Below are positions 63,408 to 64,000 of a stretch of 64,000 bases of DNA, piece after piece. The notes under the pieces are model-generated. The model had not been told where the DNA came from and did not search any database. It saw only the letters and a list, made by a program, of their open reading frames with translations. The translations under genes and the position numbers were made by a program. Where the stretch lies: the NCBI GenBank assembly GCA_017847875.1, contig JAGASN010000020.1:94307-158306 (forward strand), read 5' to 3'. Origin of the DNA: Oscillospiraceae bacterium (GTDB lineage: Bacteria; Bacillota; Clostridia; Oscillospirales; Ruminococcaceae). The first letter of the stretch is position 1. Each line of letters begins with the position of its first letter.

Positions 63408-63516
63408 CAAAAACTGTGAAGCGCGTCCTGTGGACGAAAAAGCGAACAGTTTTTGGCGCAGCGGTCAAAAATTTCAAGGTGGATACCGCAGAAATTTTTG
63501 GGAACCGCAAGAGGGC
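63405..63516 (+). repeat. Structured dispersed element, copy 2 (possible RNA)
   Basis: Stems AAAACTGT..ACAGTTTT, CGTCC-TGTG-GGACG, AAAAATTTC..GAAATTTTT and the CCGCAAGAG end match copy 1 (5499-5615, minus) in order. Stem bases differ from copy 1 on both arms, as expected for a conserved RNA fold. A CAAAGCAG near 63518 can pair with CTGCTTTG of the tRNA fragment. Confidence 0.6.
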
Positions 63517-63565
63517 GGACAAAGCAGAGCGCAGATTTCGTATTTTTCATTGAGTAACAGAATAT

Positions 63566-63641
63566 CGAGGTGTAGCGCAATTGGTAGCGCGCCTGCTTTG
63601 GGAGCAGGATGCTGCAGGTTCGAGTCCTGTCACTTCGACCA
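63566..63641 (+). tRNA. tRNA-Pro (anticodon TGG)
   Basis: Cloverleaf: acceptor CGAGGTG/CACTTCG, anticodon stem CCTGC/GCAGG with loop TTTGGGA (anticodon TGG), T arm GCAGG-TTCGAGT-CCTGT, discriminator A and encoded CCA. 76 bases. A terminator follows at 63645-63692. Confidence 0.97.
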
Positions 63642-63644
63642 AAT

Positions 63645-63695
63645 AAGAACGAAAGTTATGATACCATTGGTATTGCAACTTTCGTTCTTTTCTTT
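63645..63695 (+). terminator. Terminator of tRNA-Pro
   Basis: AAGAACGAAAGTT..AACTTTCGTTCTT with T-rich tail. Confidence 0.9.
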
Positions 63696-63744
63696 TTATC
63701 AAAATTGCCTGTAACACAAGGTTTTGGGGCTATGTGGCAAAAAA

Positions 63745-63925
63745 GAATAGTTTCATTATCTTATCCTCCGGCACTCATTTCGATGCTTTTTAGGGGTGTT
63801 TTGACGCCTTGCAGCGATGCGGAAATTCACAATGAAACTTTTCTCAAAAGAATAATTTCATTGTGACCGAGATTAGTTTCATTGTAGGAGAAAAGTTTCA
63901 TTGTCAAAAAGAATAGTTTCAGCGT
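63745..63925. repeat. Iterated TTTCATTGT repeats at the right edge
   Basis: AGTTTCATTATC, AATTTCATTGTG, AGTTTCATTGTA, AGTTTCATTGTC and AGTTTCAGCGTG appear, plus the inverse CACAATGAAAC near 63830. Iterated short repeats of this type are common at IS21-family ends. No transposase is inside the window. A hairpin terminator (AACAGCCC..GGGCTGTT) lies at 63928-63970. Confidence 0.5.
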
Positions 63926-64000
63926 GAAAAAACAGCCCTTACTACCGCTTGAGTAGTAGGGGCTGTTTTGCTTCATAGGATTATAACTGCAAAATGCTGA

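Overview
The window looks like chromosome of a low-GC, Gram-positive, spore-forming anaerobe of class Clostridia, probably a gut lineage of the Oscillospiraceae/Ruminococcaceae type. Evidence: an HrcA/CIRCE heat-shock operon, spoIVA and a SpoVB-like flippase, a T-box in front of alaS, an Rnf complex, strong AGGAGG ribosome binding sites and many clostridial small-protein families. The taxon is an inference; there is no rRNA gene here.

Layout. 1-5300: hrcA-grpE-dnaK-dnaJ-prmA (minus), with two CIRCE operators around one promoter. 5.7-9.2 kb: ybaK, a GDPD, an MFS carrier and an E2-like acyltransferase. 9.4-10.5 kb: a sigma factor and a zinc-ribbon protein (plus). 10.5-16.8 kb: a DHHW/MBOAT pair whose catalytic residues are replaced, an RNase M5-like Toprim protein, holA and comEC. 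16.9-25.3 kb: MATE, a lipoprotein, LUD, HAD, pncC, aspS, hisS, an MgsA-like protein and a MinD-like ATPase. 25.4-26.6 kb: a small XRE/excisionase-like regulator island. 26.7-31 kb: HIT, alaS with its T-box, pssA. 31.1-35.4 kb: an ABC transporter with a frameshifted permease. 35.5-44.5 kb: a LexA-box-controlled small membrane protein, gldA, a flippase, spoIVA, glucokinase, a RodA-like protein and gdhA. 45.4-54.7 kb: rnfCDGEAB, a NusG-II protein, a Gx transporter, a tandem flavin-motif lipoprotein and an ApbE lipoprotein. 54.8-61.4 kb: a membrane XRE regulator, a HerA-like ATPase, pullulanase, an alpha/beta hydrolase, CcdA and a TlpA-like protein. 61.4-63.0 kb: no protein gene, but three tandem copies of an apparently structured RNA unit. 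63.0-64.0 kb: a DUF2508 gene, tRNA-Pro preceded by a duplicated 5' half, and iterated repeats at the edge.

How the parts work together. Rnf (ferredoxin:NAD+ oxidoreductase), its enlarged RnfG, the abundant-looking lipoprotein with two DxxAGCT flavinylation-like motifs and the ApbE flavin transferase form one plausible extracytosolic flavin electron-transfer module, similar in logic to PplA/FmnB but with a different motif.

The least explained signal is the 61.4-63.0 kb array. Each unit has its own promoter and terminator on the minus strand, a conserved ribosome-binding-site-like stretch before a 9-codon micro-ORF, and a hairpin whose stem overlaps the micro-ORF stop and shows compensatory changes. 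Also notable are the dead-looking DHHW/MBOAT pair, a structured dispersed element next to a split tRNA-Pro duplication, and an SOS-boxed small membrane protein.
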